Source of the DNA: an uncultured Eubacteriales bacterium
GTDB taxonomy: Bacteria > Bacillota > Clostridia > Oscillospirales > Acutalibacteraceae
Assembly: GCA_934636435.1 (NCBI GenBank)
Contig: CAKUAQ010000035.1
Location: 1-20,636 of the forward strand
Length of the DNA: 20,636 bases
Direction of reading: 5' to 3'
A program made the translations under genes and the position numbers. The notes beneath the pieces were generated by a model. The model did no database searches. It saw nothing but the letters and a program-made list of their open reading frames with translations, and was not told the origin of the DNA. Positions within the stretch are counted from its first letter, which is position 1, and the number at the start of each line of letters is the position of its first letter. This document shows positions 1 through 6,774 of the stretch, piece after piece.

Positions 1-21
1 CGACTCCGAGATCTGACGGCG

Positions 22-51
22 GCATATTTTCCGCCTGCGCCCACATACAAT
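22..51 (+). promoter_or_regulatory. Sigma-E-type sporulation promoter of the cwlD-like gene
   Basis: GCATATT at 22-28 and CATACAAT at 44-51 are separated by 15 bp. This matches the Bacillus subtilis sigma-E consensus (KMATATT, 14-15 bp, CATACAHT) at every position. The expected transcript start, near 57-59, would leave a leader of only about a dozen bases, made almost entirely of the GGAGGTGGAGGT ribosome binding region at 58-69. B. subtilis cwlD is known to be transcribed during sporulation, so the promoter type agrees with the gene. Assignment is by consensus match only. Confidence 0.8.
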
Positions 52-69
52 GGGTGCGGAGGTGGAGGT

Positions 70-759
70 ATGACCCGAACACAGAGGCTCATCGGTTGGC
101 TCGGCGGGGTGGCTCTCCTGTGTCTGTGCGGCGGGACGGCGTGGCTTCTCGCGGCGCGGCCGGCGGCTGTGGCGTCGACCGCGCCGCCCCTGCTCATCGA
201 TCCGGGACACGGGGGCGAGGACGGGGGCGCTCAGGCGGCCGACGGCACATTGGAAAAGAACATCAATCTGGCGATTGCGCTCAATTTGCGGGATATGCTG
301 CGGGTATGCGGGGTGACGGTGTCCATGACCCGGCAGGAGGATGTGTCCATCGGCAATTCCGACAGCACCATCCGCAGTCGCAAAAGCCGGGATATGCACC
401 GCCGTCTGGAATTGTACCAGACGGCTTCTGCGGTTATTTCCATACATCAGAATCATTTTTCGGCGTCCCGGTACCATGGCGCGCAGATGTTCTATTCCGG
501 TAATCACCCGGACAGCCGCCGATTGGCGGAGCAGCTACGGTGCAGCGTGGTCTCCGGCTTGCAGCCGGAGAATGTCCGGGAGCTGAAGCGCGCGACGGAC
601 GGTATCTTTCTGCTGTATCATGCCCAGTGCCCGGCGGTGCTGGTGGAATGTGGATTTTTGTCCAACCCGGAAGAACGGGAGCAGCTGAAAACTCCGGAGT
701 ATCAACAGAAGATGGCCTGGTGCATTATGACCGGCTATTGGAATTATCGGACGGAATAG
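70..759 (+). CDS. cwlD: N-acetylmuramoyl-L-alanine amidase, CwlD-like (Amidase_3)
   Basis: A zinc-dependent amidase that cuts the bond between N-acetylmuramic acid and the stem peptide; in CwlD this is a step in making muramic-delta-lactam in the spore cortex. Residues about 7-29 form one hydrophobic N-terminal signal-anchor. The Amidase_3 domain starts at LLIDPGHGG. The zinc and catalytic residues are in place: His47 (DPGHGG), Glu62, His126 (SIHQNHF) and Glu193 (VLVECGFLSN). The 229-residue length fits CwlD. The ATG follows GGAGG at 58-62 by 7 nt, and a consensus sigma-E promoter sits just upstream. A hairpin (763-770 with 788-795) lies between this gene and radA. Other Amidase_3 enzymes act in vegetative cell separation, but the single catalytic domain, membrane anchor and sporulation promoter favour CwlD. 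Confidence 0.88.
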   Translation: MTRTQRLIGWLGGVALLCLCGGTAWLLAARPAAVASTAPPLLIDPGHGGEDGGAQAADGTLEKNINLAIALNLRDMLRVCGVTVSMTRQEDVSIGNSDSTIRSRKSRDMHRRLELYQTASAVISIHQNHFSASRYHGAQMFYSGNHPDSRRLAEQLRCSVVSGLQPENVRELKRATDGIFLLYHAQCPAVLVECGFLSNPEEREQLKTPEYQQKMAWCIMTGYWNYRTE

Positions 760-807
760 ACAGGGCGGACTGTTCACCGGCCGCTCCGTCTGCCCAGGGA
801 GGATAAT

Positions 808-2181
808 ATGGCAGGGAAGAATAAACCGGTATATGTCTGCAACGAATGTGGGGCGGAATCGGCTAAATGGTATGGGCGCTGCCCCCAGTGCGGCGCGTGG
901 AATTCCATTGAGGAGCAGGTGCGTCAGCCGGTCGCAGAGGCTCGCAGCCATCGGGGCGGCGTGGGACTGACGACGGTGCAGCGCATCGGCGATATCCGAA
1001 CGGACGACCGTCTGCGTTACCGGACCGGCATGAAGGAGCTGGATCGGGTATTGGGCGGCGGCATCGTCCGGGGCGGTCTCATGCTCATCGGCGGCGACCC
1101 CGGCATCGGTAAATCTACGCTGTTGCTGCAAATTTGCGCATACCTTGGACAGACGCTGAAGATCCTCTATGTTTCCGGCGAGGAGTCCGAGGGACAGCTG
1201 AAGCTGCGGGCCGACCGGCTGGGGGTGGAGGCGGAGCAGCTGTATGTGCTGTGCGAGAACGATCTGGATACGGTGCTGGATGCGCTGGAAAATGAGAAGC
1301 CGGATATTCTCATCATCGACTCCATCCAGACCATGAATTTGGCTTCCATCGCGTCGGCGTCTGGCAGTGTGACCCAGGTACGGGAATGCACCGCCGCCAT
1401 CATGCATGCGGTCAAACGGCTGGGGATACCCACCTTTATCGTGGGCCATGTCAATAAGGACGGCGCTATCGCCGGACCCAAGGTCATGGAGCATATCGTG
1501 GATTGTGTGCTGTATTTCGAGGGGGATCGTCATTCCAGTTATCGCCTGTTGCGCTGTGTGAAGAACCGCTACGGCTCCACTAACGAGGTGGGGGTGTTCG
1601 AGATGGGGGAGCAGGGACTGGTCGAGGTGGAAAACCCCTCGCTGATGCTTCTTTCCGGCCGTCCCACGAATGTCAGCGGCTCCTGCGTCGCCTGCACCAT
1701 CGAGGGCACTCGCCCCATGCTGGCGGAGGTGCAGGGGCTGGTGTCGCCGACCGGCTTCGGAAATCCCCGGCGTATGGCAACCGGCTTTGACTGCAACCGG
1801 CTCTCCCTGATTCTGGCGGTGCTGGAAAAGCGCGCCGGATACCTGTTTTCCAATCTGGATGTGTATGTCAATGTGGTGGGCGGTTTGTGGCTGGATGAGC
1901 CGGCGGTAGATCTGCCGGTGGCGCTGGCGCTGGTCTCCGGCTTAAAGGATGCCGTCATTCCCGCCGAGAACATTGCCTTCGGGGAGATTGGTTTGACCGG
2001 TGAGCTGCGGGCGGTATCCAATGCCGATCAGCGTATCGGCGAGGCGGCGCGTATGGGATTCCGGCGCATCATTCTTCCGTATCACAGCCTTTCCTCCGTC
2101 ACCCGTCGCCCCGGTGTTGAAATCGTGGGTGTGCACACGGTACGGGAGGCGTTTGAGGAAATCCGGCAGAAAGGAACGTAA
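808..2181 (+). CDS. radA: DNA repair protein RadA (Sms)
   Basis: A RecA-like ATPase that helps process recombination intermediates and drives branch migration. An N-terminal C4 zinc finger has Cys11, Cys14, Cys25 and Cys28. Walker A is GGDPGIGKST at about 95-104. The RadA-specific KNRYGS motif is at 252-257. The C-terminal third (from about 280) is the Lon-protease-like domain, including the WLDEPAVDLPVALAL stretch. The 457-residue length is normal for the family. The start is supported by AGGGAGGAT at 796-804. The stop codon shares its last base with the start of the next gene (TAATG), so the two are probably translationally coupled. Identification is secure. Confidence 0.97.
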   Translation: MAGKNKPVYVCNECGAESAKWYGRCPQCGAWNSIEEQVRQPVAEARSHRGGVGLTTVQRIGDIRTDDRLRYRTGMKELDRVLGGGIVRGGLMLIGGDPGIGKSTLLLQICAYLGQTLKILYVSGEESEGQLKLRADRLGVEAEQLYVLCENDLDTVLDALENEKPDILIIDSIQTMNLASIASASGSVTQVRECTAAIMHAVKRLGIPTFIVGHVNKDGAIAGPKVMEHIVDCVLYFEGDRHSSYRLLRCVKNRYGSTNEVGVFEMGEQGLVEVENPSLMLLSGRPTNVSGSCVACTIEGTRPMLAEVQGLVSPTGFGNPRRMATGFDCNRLSLILAVLEKRAGYLFSNLDVYVNVVGGLWLDEPAVDLPVALALVSGLKDAVIPAENIAFGEIGLTGELRAVSNADQRIGEAARMGFRRIILPYHSLSSVTRRPGVEIVGVHTVREAFEEIRQKGT

Positions 2182-2702
2182 TGCATATGCGGTTTTTACG
2201 GCGGATCGGACGGATGGTGACCACGGAGCGGGTGCTGTGGTTTCTGGCGGTTTCCGTGGCAGCTGTGGTGTTTTTCGAGGTGGGACGAGCCTTTCCGCGG
2301 ATGGAGCCGTATGCGCCGGATCTGTCGGCGCTCCCGGAAAGCTCCGGGCAGGGGGAACCGTCCGTACCGATAACGCAACCGGATGGATGGTCTGTATCCG
2401 GAGAATCCGTGCCGTCATCCCCCTCATCCGATCCCTCGACCACGCCGCGCGTTTCGGAAACGCCATCGTCGGCATCGACTGCGACACCTCCCGCCGGCGA
2501 GACCGGCGGAATGCTGGATCTGAATACCGCGACGAAGGAACAGCTCAAAACCATCAACGGCATCGGCGATGCGTTTGCGGAGCGCATCATCGCCTACCGG
2601 GACAGCCACGGCGGATTTCAAAGCGTGGAGGAACTGAAAAACATCTCCGGGATCGGCGAAAAACGGTATGCTCAGTGGTCACCGTATTTCACCGTCTCTT
2701 AA
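2181..2702 (+). CDS. ComEA-like membrane-anchored helix-hairpin-helix protein
   Basis: A short N-terminal cytoplasmic segment is followed by one membrane helix (about residues 15-34), then a low-complexity Pro/Ser/Thr-rich linker (about 45-108) and a C-terminal tandem helix-hairpin-helix domain (about 111-173) starting DLNTATKEQLKTINGIG and containing a second GIG turn. This is the ComEA layout: an extracytoplasmic double-stranded-DNA binding domain on a flexible tether, used in DNA uptake for transformation. ComEB and ComEC partners are not in the window, so a competence role is inferred from the family only. The start overlaps the radA stop by 1 nt; an alternative ATG lies two codons downstream. 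HhH proteins of this type also occur in bacteria not known to be competent. Confidence 0.85.
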   Translation: MHMRFLRRIGRMVTTERVLWFLAVSVAAVVFFEVGRAFPRMEPYAPDLSALPESSGQGEPSVPITQPDGWSVSGESVPSSPSSDPSTTPRVSETPSSASTATPPAGETGGMLDLNTATKEQLKTINGIGDAFAERIIAYRDSHGGFQSVEELKNISGIGEKRYAQWSPYFTVS

Positions 2703-2830
2703 AAAACTGTCACATATGTCCCGGTGCCGCTTACGGGCGGAATTCTCCGTTGCTTCCGGGAGCATCCGGCTATACCGTCGGATTTCGGCGTTGTCGCTAT
2801 GGGTGTGGATGTAAAATCGGTGGACAAGTC

Positions 2831-2853
2831 TGCCGCACAGGTTCTGTGCGGTA
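2831..2853 (+). terminator. Hairpin terminator candidate after the comEA-like gene
   Basis: CCGCACAG (2833-2840) pairs perfectly with CTGTGCGG (2844-2851) across a 3-nt GTT loop; T-A and G-T pairs extend the stem at the base. TATTTCCTT follows, a weak U tract. It lies 130 nt after the comEA-like stop and just before the galM promoter, so it probably separates the two units. The short U run makes efficiency uncertain. Confidence 0.5.
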
Positions 2854-2878
2854 TTTCCTTGAAACTGCAAAAAAACTA

Positions 2879-2907
2879 TTGAATTATATCCCGAAATGTG
2901 GCATAAT
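2879..2907 (+). promoter_or_regulatory. Sigma-A-type promoter of the galM-rsmD-coaD unit
   Basis: TTGAAT (2879-2884) and CATAAT (2902-2907) are separated by 17 bp, in an AT-rich segment just before galM; each box is a near-consensus match. An overlapping second pair (TTGAAA 2859-2864, AATTAT 2882-2887, also 17 bp) is possible. The predicted transcript start near 2914 gives a leader of about 30 nt. Confidence 0.6.
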
Positions 2908-2942
2908 GAAAACATCATCTCAAAACTGAGGAGGAAGACGAA

Positions 2943-3998
2943 ATGTCTGTACAGGTGGTACCCTTCGGAAAGCTGAAGGACGGCCGTGAGGTTTGGCAGA
3001 TCACATTGATGAATGGACGGGGAACCGCCGTTTCGGTGCTGGATTATGGTGCGACCATCCAGCGCTTTATTTTCCGGGATACGGATATTGTGCTGGGGTA
3101 TGACACGCTTGAGGGATATGTGGAGGCCAACGGCTCCTACATCGGCGCCACGATCGGCCGTGTGTGCAATCGGATCGCGGACGGTAAATTTACGCTGGAG
3201 GGTCAGCCGATTCAGCTATGTTGCAATGAGACGGCGCGCCACGGCCATCTGCACGGAGGCGCCGAGGGATTCGATAAGAAGATTTGGCGGTATACCGTAT
3301 TGGCGGAGAACGATGCGCCGTCGGTGCGGTTTGAATACACCAGTCCCGACGGGGAGGAGCATTATCCCGGCACCCTACGGGTGTCGGTGACGTTTACGCT
3401 GGATGCGGCGGATACGCTGACATTGTCTTATCACGCGACCACCGATAAGACCACGGTGGTGAACCTGACGAATCACACCTATTTCAATGTACACGGCTGC
3501 TGCGGCGGCTCTGTTGAGGACGTGCTGCTGCAGATCCATGCGGATGAGATCACCCCGGTGGATGAGGTGCTCAATCCAACCGGCGGATATATGCCGGTGG
3601 AGGGAACTCCTCTGGATTTCCGGAAACCGAAGCCTCTGGGCGAGGGCATCCACGGCGCGCATCCGCAGGTGGCTATGGGCGGCGGCGTGGATCACAATTT
3701 TGTGCTGGCCAGAGAAAAACAGCCTGCTGTGCGGGAGGCCGCCGTGGCGGTCAGTCCCCGCAGTCATATTCGATTGATCTGCTCCACCGATCTGCCCGGC
3801 GTGCAGGTGTATTCCGCCAATTTTCTGGAGGAAAAGCACGGGAAAGCGGGACATTGCTGGGGACGGTATGACGGTTTCTGCCTGGAGACACAGTATTTCC
3901 CGGACAGTGTGAACCAGCCCGCGTTCCCCTCCATTGTGTTGCACCCGGGAGAGGAATACGCCGCGACGACTCGGTTCCATGTGGAGCTGCAACAGTAA
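2943..3998 (+). CDS. galM: Aldose 1-epimerase (galactose mutarotase)
   Basis: Cytoplasmic enzyme interconverting the alpha and beta anomers of aldohexoses, the first step of the Leloir pathway. The 351-residue beta-sandwich shows all family landmarks: GRVCNRIADGKF near 75, HLHGG with His104, NLTNHTYFN with His178 (catalytic acid), GGGVDHNFVL with Asp250 (substrate binding), and FCLETQYFPDS with Glu315 (catalytic base). GAGGAGGAAG just upstream is the ribosome binding site. No other gal genes are nearby; the gene sits in an otherwise housekeeping unit and ends 12 nt before rsmD, so it may serve general sugar metabolism. Confidence 0.95.
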   Translation: MSVQVVPFGKLKDGREVWQITLMNGRGTAVSVLDYGATIQRFIFRDTDIVLGYDTLEGYVEANGSYIGATIGRVCNRIADGKFTLEGQPIQLCCNETARHGHLHGGAEGFDKKIWRYTVLAENDAPSVRFEYTSPDGEEHYPGTLRVSVTFTLDAADTLTLSYHATTDKTTVVNLTNHTYFNVHGCCGGSVEDVLLQIHADEITPVDEVLNPTGGYMPVEGTPLDFRKPKPLGEGIHGAHPQVAMGGGVDHNFVLAREKQPAVREAAVAVSPRSHIRLICSTDLPGVQVYSANFLEEKHGKAGHCWGRYDGFCLETQYFPDSVNQPAFPSIVLHPGEEYAATTRFHVELQQ

Positions 3999-4010
3999 GA
4001 GGATAACTTC

Positions 4011-4562
4011 ATGCGAGTGATAACCGGTTTAGCCCGGGGATGTCGGCTCAATACGCTCCCCGGGGAGGATACACGCCCCACCACCGAAAAGGTTAAGGAG
4101 GGGCTTTTCTCTGCGATCCAATTCGAGATCGAGGGGCGGCGGGTGCTGGATTTGTTCGCCGGCTCCGGCCAGCTGGGCATCGAGGCGCTCAGCCGAGGGG
4201 CGGCCTCCTGCATTTTTGTGGATCAGAATCCGGCAGCGATCCCGATCATCCGGGATAACCTGCGTCGCGCCCGTTTGGAGGAGCACGCACAGGTGGTTGC
4301 CACCGATGCGGTGGGGTATCTGCGCCGTCCGAAAGAGCGGTTCGATCTGGTGTTTCTGGATCCGCCCTATGCGTCCGGGCTGCTGGAGCAGGTGCTCCCG
4401 GCGGTGGCACCGTACGTGAACGATGGCGGGCTGATCGTCTGCGAGACCGACAGCGATACGGCTTTGCCGGTGCAGGTAGATCGTTTTTATCTGAGCCGTG
4501 CACGGCGCTATGGCCGCGTGTGTTTGCGTTTCTACCGTTTCGGTGAGGGGGAGAGCGTATGA
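4011..4562 (+). CDS. rsmD: 16S rRNA (guanine-966-N2)-methyltransferase RsmD
   Basis: SAM-dependent methyltransferase that modifies G966 (E. coli numbering) of 16S rRNA. The 183-residue protein has the family N-terminus MRVITGLARGCRL, the TEKVKEGLFSAIQ segment, motif I VLDLFAGSGQLGIEALSRGA at about 44-63, and the amino-methyltransferase motif DPPY at 117-120. AGAGGA lies just upstream of the ATG. Its last 4 nt overlap the coaD start, and rsmD-coaD is a well-known conserved pair in Firmicutes, which strengthens both calls. Confidence 0.95.
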   Translation: MRVITGLARGCRLNTLPGEDTRPTTEKVKEGLFSAIQFEIEGRRVLDLFAGSGQLGIEALSRGAASCIFVDQNPAAIPIIRDNLRRARLEEHAQVVATDAVGYLRRPKERFDLVFLDPPYASGLLEQVLPAVAPYVNDGGLIVCETDSDTALPVQVDRFYLSRARRYGRVCLRFYRFGEGESV

Positions 4563-5050
4563 TTACGGCGGTGTGTCCGGGCAGCTTTGATCCGGTGACG
4601 CAGGGACATATGGATATCATCCGCCGCGCCTCCCGGTTGTTTGACCGGGTGATCGTGGTGGTGATGACCAATGGGGCCAAATCCCCGCTGTTCACCCAGA
4701 CCGAGCGGGTGGAGCTGCTCGATCGGGCGGTGGCGGCCGAGGGCTTGGAGCATGTGGTCGTGGATTGCTATGACGGACTGCTGGCAGATTATGTGGAGAT
4801 GCGGCAGGCGGATGTGATCGTCAAGGGCTTGCGTGCTATGTCCGATTTTGAGTACGAGTTTCAGATGGCGCTGACCAACCGTAAGCTGAACAGTCGGGCG
4901 GAGACGGTGTTCCTGACCACGACGGCGGAGCATATGTACCTTTCCTCCAGCCTTGTCAAGCAGGTGGCCGGTTACGGCGGAGACATTTCGGATTTTGTGC
5001 CGGCGTGCATTCTGCCGGATATTTTGGAAAAATACAGAAGGGATCGTTGA
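4559..5050 (+). CDS. coaD: Phosphopantetheine adenylyltransferase CoaD
   Basis: Transfers AMP from ATP to 4'-phosphopantetheine, the penultimate step of coenzyme A synthesis in the cytoplasm. The 163-residue protein carries the nucleotidyltransferase signature PGSFDPVTQGH with TQGH at 14-17, the KGLRAMSDFEYEFQMA segment, and the C-terminal YLSSSLVKQV motif (SSSLVK at 129-134). Its start overlaps rsmD by 4 nt; the ribosome binding site GTGAGGGGGAG is inside rsmD. Length and motifs are fully typical. Confidence 0.97.
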   Translation: MITAVCPGSFDPVTQGHMDIIRRASRLFDRVIVVVMTNGAKSPLFTQTERVELLDRAVAAEGLEHVVVDCYDGLLADYVEMRQADVIVKGLRAMSDFEYEFQMALTNRKLNSRAETVFLTTTAEHMYLSSSLVKQVAGYGGDISDFVPACILPDILEKYRRDR

Positions 5051-5053
5051 GAT

Positions 5054-5548
5054 ATGAGCATGAATACAGAGGACTATCTGCGGCGGATCGACGATATATT
5101 GGATGCTGCCTGGGCGATGCCACTGTCCGGCGGCAAGGTGGTCGTGGATGTGGAACAGATCCGCAGTCTGCTGGATTCGGTGCGTGCCGCTATGCCCTCC
5201 GAGGTAAAGCAGGCGAAGAATATTGTGCGGGATCGGACCGATATTATCGACACGGCCAAGCGGGAAGCGGAGACCATCATCCGCAACGCCGAGGAGCGGC
5301 GTAATCAGATTTTATCCCATGAGGAGATCGTGCGGCAGGCGCAGGAAAAGGCCAGTGAGCTTTTGACCGTCACCCAGAAAAAGGCGCGGGATATGAAGAA
5401 GAATGCCCAGGAGTATACCGAATCGCTCTTGCGCCGGGCGGAGGAGGTGCTGGCGCAGCAGACGGCGGAGTTGCGCCAGACCCGTGCCAGCCTGCGGGGC
5501 AGTCAGACGAATGCGAGCGCAAAACCGGAGCCGGACAGCAATGGTTGA
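5054..5548 (+). CDS. Coiled-coil protein of unknown function downstream of coaD
   Basis: I do not recognise a characterised family. The 164-residue protein starts with a short globular part (about 1-55, including DDILDAAWAMPLSGGK), followed by a long charged helical region (about 60-145) rich in Glu, Lys, Arg, Gln and Ala with heptad-like spacing, similar in composition to ATP-synthase b/E-type stalks or DivIVA-like proteins. The tail is polar and disordered. No membrane helix or signal peptide is visible. It follows coaD after 3 nt and precedes an LCP ligase, so a role in envelope growth or division is possible but only inferred from position and composition. Confidence 0.75.
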   Translation: MSMNTEDYLRRIDDILDAAWAMPLSGGKVVVDVEQIRSLLDSVRAAMPSEVKQAKNIVRDRTDIIDTAKREAETIIRNAEERRNQILSHEEIVRQAQEKASELLTVTQKKARDMKKNAQEYTESLLRRAEEVLAQQTAELRQTRASLRGSQTNASAKPEPDSNG

Positions 5549-5581
5549 CGGCGGCTTATGACGGAGAGGAATCGGTAAGGT

Positions 5582-6688
5582 ATGAGTACACAAAGAACGG
5601 TGCATAACCGCAAGCGCCGTCGGAGAAAAAGAGCACGGCGTCTGGCGCTGCTGGTGTTGTGCTGTGTGCTGATCGTGGGCGTGATCGCTGCGGTCGGCAT
5701 TTCTCTGTGGCTGCCCAAATATAAATACAACCCCATAGAGGTCAGCAAACCGGAGGAATTGGGATTTGAGAATCCTTTCAGCGACAAGGTGGTCAATATT
5801 GCGCTGTTTGGGCTGGATGCCCGTAAGCCGGATGAGTTCAAGGGCCTGTCCGACAGTATTATGATCCTCAGTCTCAATTCCGAGACGAAAAAGATCAAGC
5901 TGTTTTCGGTGATGCGGGATTCACTGGTTGCCATCGAGCGAAACGGCAAAACCACCTATGATAAGATCAACAGCGCCTATCTGCGGGGCGGACCGCAGTT
6001 GGCAATCAAGACTCTGAACAAGAATTTCCAATTGGATATTTCCGAATATGTCACGGTGAATTTTTACGGATTGACAAAGATCATTGATGCTGTCGGTCCT
6101 ATTGATATCACTCTGACCGACGCGGAGGTGACGGCACATGGCACGTCCCACCAGTCCGGCATCAACGATTATATTGAGGAAATCTGCCGGTATATGAATT
6201 TGGATTATAATCAGTATAAGGTGACGACTCCCGGCTTGATTCACGCCAACGGTGTGCAGGCGGTGGCCTATTCCCGCATCCGGTATGTAAGAAACATCTG
6301 GGGCGGGGCCGACGATTACGGGCGCACCGACCGGCAGCGGTATGTGATGGAGCAGCTGTTCCGGAAGGCGCTGACGATGAGCAAGACGAAGTATGTCAGC
6401 CTGGCGAAGGCGGCCGCACCCTATATGGAAACCTCCCTGTCCTATGGGGAGATCATGGGTCTGGCATTTGACATTTTGCTGAAATCCCCTACCTTTGAGC
6501 AGAATCGGATCCCGCGGTATGAGTTTGTGATGGATCCCCCCGCCGCTCACAGCAGCAGCGTGTATTACGATCTGAATTACGCCGCAGCGGTGATCCGGGC
6601 GGTCATCTACGAGGATAAGACCATTGATGCGTATGAGGAGCTGCACCCGGTGGAGAAAAAGGACTGGTTCCGCGCGGTGCATAAATAA
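5582..6688 (+). CDS. LytR-CpsA-Psr (LCP) family cell-wall ligase
   Basis: LCP proteins attach undecaprenyl-linked glycopolymers such as teichoic acid or capsule to peptidoglycan outside the membrane. A basic N-terminus (KRRRRKRARR) precedes one membrane helix at about 20-42. The LCP domain spans about 70-235 and keeps the family arginines and acidic residues: GLDARKPDEF, SVMRDSLV with Arg112-Asp113, YDKINSAYLRGG, YSRIRYVR and DYGRTDRQRYV. The 368 residues include a C-terminal extension of about 100 residues, common in the family. The start was chosen for GGAGAGGAATCGGTAAGG just upstream. It is the last gene of the unit starting at galM. Confidence 0.93.
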   Translation: MSTQRTVHNRKRRRRKRARRLALLVLCCVLIVGVIAAVGISLWLPKYKYNPIEVSKPEELGFENPFSDKVVNIALFGLDARKPDEFKGLSDSIMILSLNSETKKIKLFSVMRDSLVAIERNGKTTYDKINSAYLRGGPQLAIKTLNKNFQLDISEYVTVNFYGLTKIIDAVGPIDITLTDAEVTAHGTSHQSGINDYIEEICRYMNLDYNQYKVTTPGLIHANGVQAVAYSRIRYVRNIWGGADDYGRTDRQRYVMEQLFRKALTMSKTKYVSLAKAAAPYMETSLSYGEIMGLAFDILLKSPTFEQNRIPRYEFVMDPPAAHSSSVYYDLNYAAAVIRAVIYEDKTIDAYEELHPVEKKDWFRAVHK

Positions 6689-6731
6689 AACGGACGAAAC
6701 GCTCCGGTTTCGACCGTCCCTGAAGCAGCAC

Positions 6732-6774
6732 AAAAGGAACAGCCATCTCATTGGAGGGATGACTGTTCCTTTTT
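6732..6774. terminator. Bidirectional terminator between convergent units
   Basis: AAAAGGAACAG (6732-6742) pairs perfectly with CTGTTCCTTTT (6763-6773); after one mismatch CATC (6744-6747) pairs with GATG (6758-6761). The A run and T run make it work on both strands: the LCP gene ends 44 nt upstream on plus, and the flippase gene on minus ends inside the hairpin. A smaller hairpin (CGAAAC 6695-6700 with GTTTCG 6707-6712) lies between the LCP stop and this structure. Confidence 0.85.

Noticed and set aside
535..1533. Long open frame antisense to the cwlD-like gene and radA
   Set aside because: His/Arg/Gln-rich composition typical of the antisense of GC-rich coding DNA, no ribosome binding site, and complete overlap with two well-supported genes.
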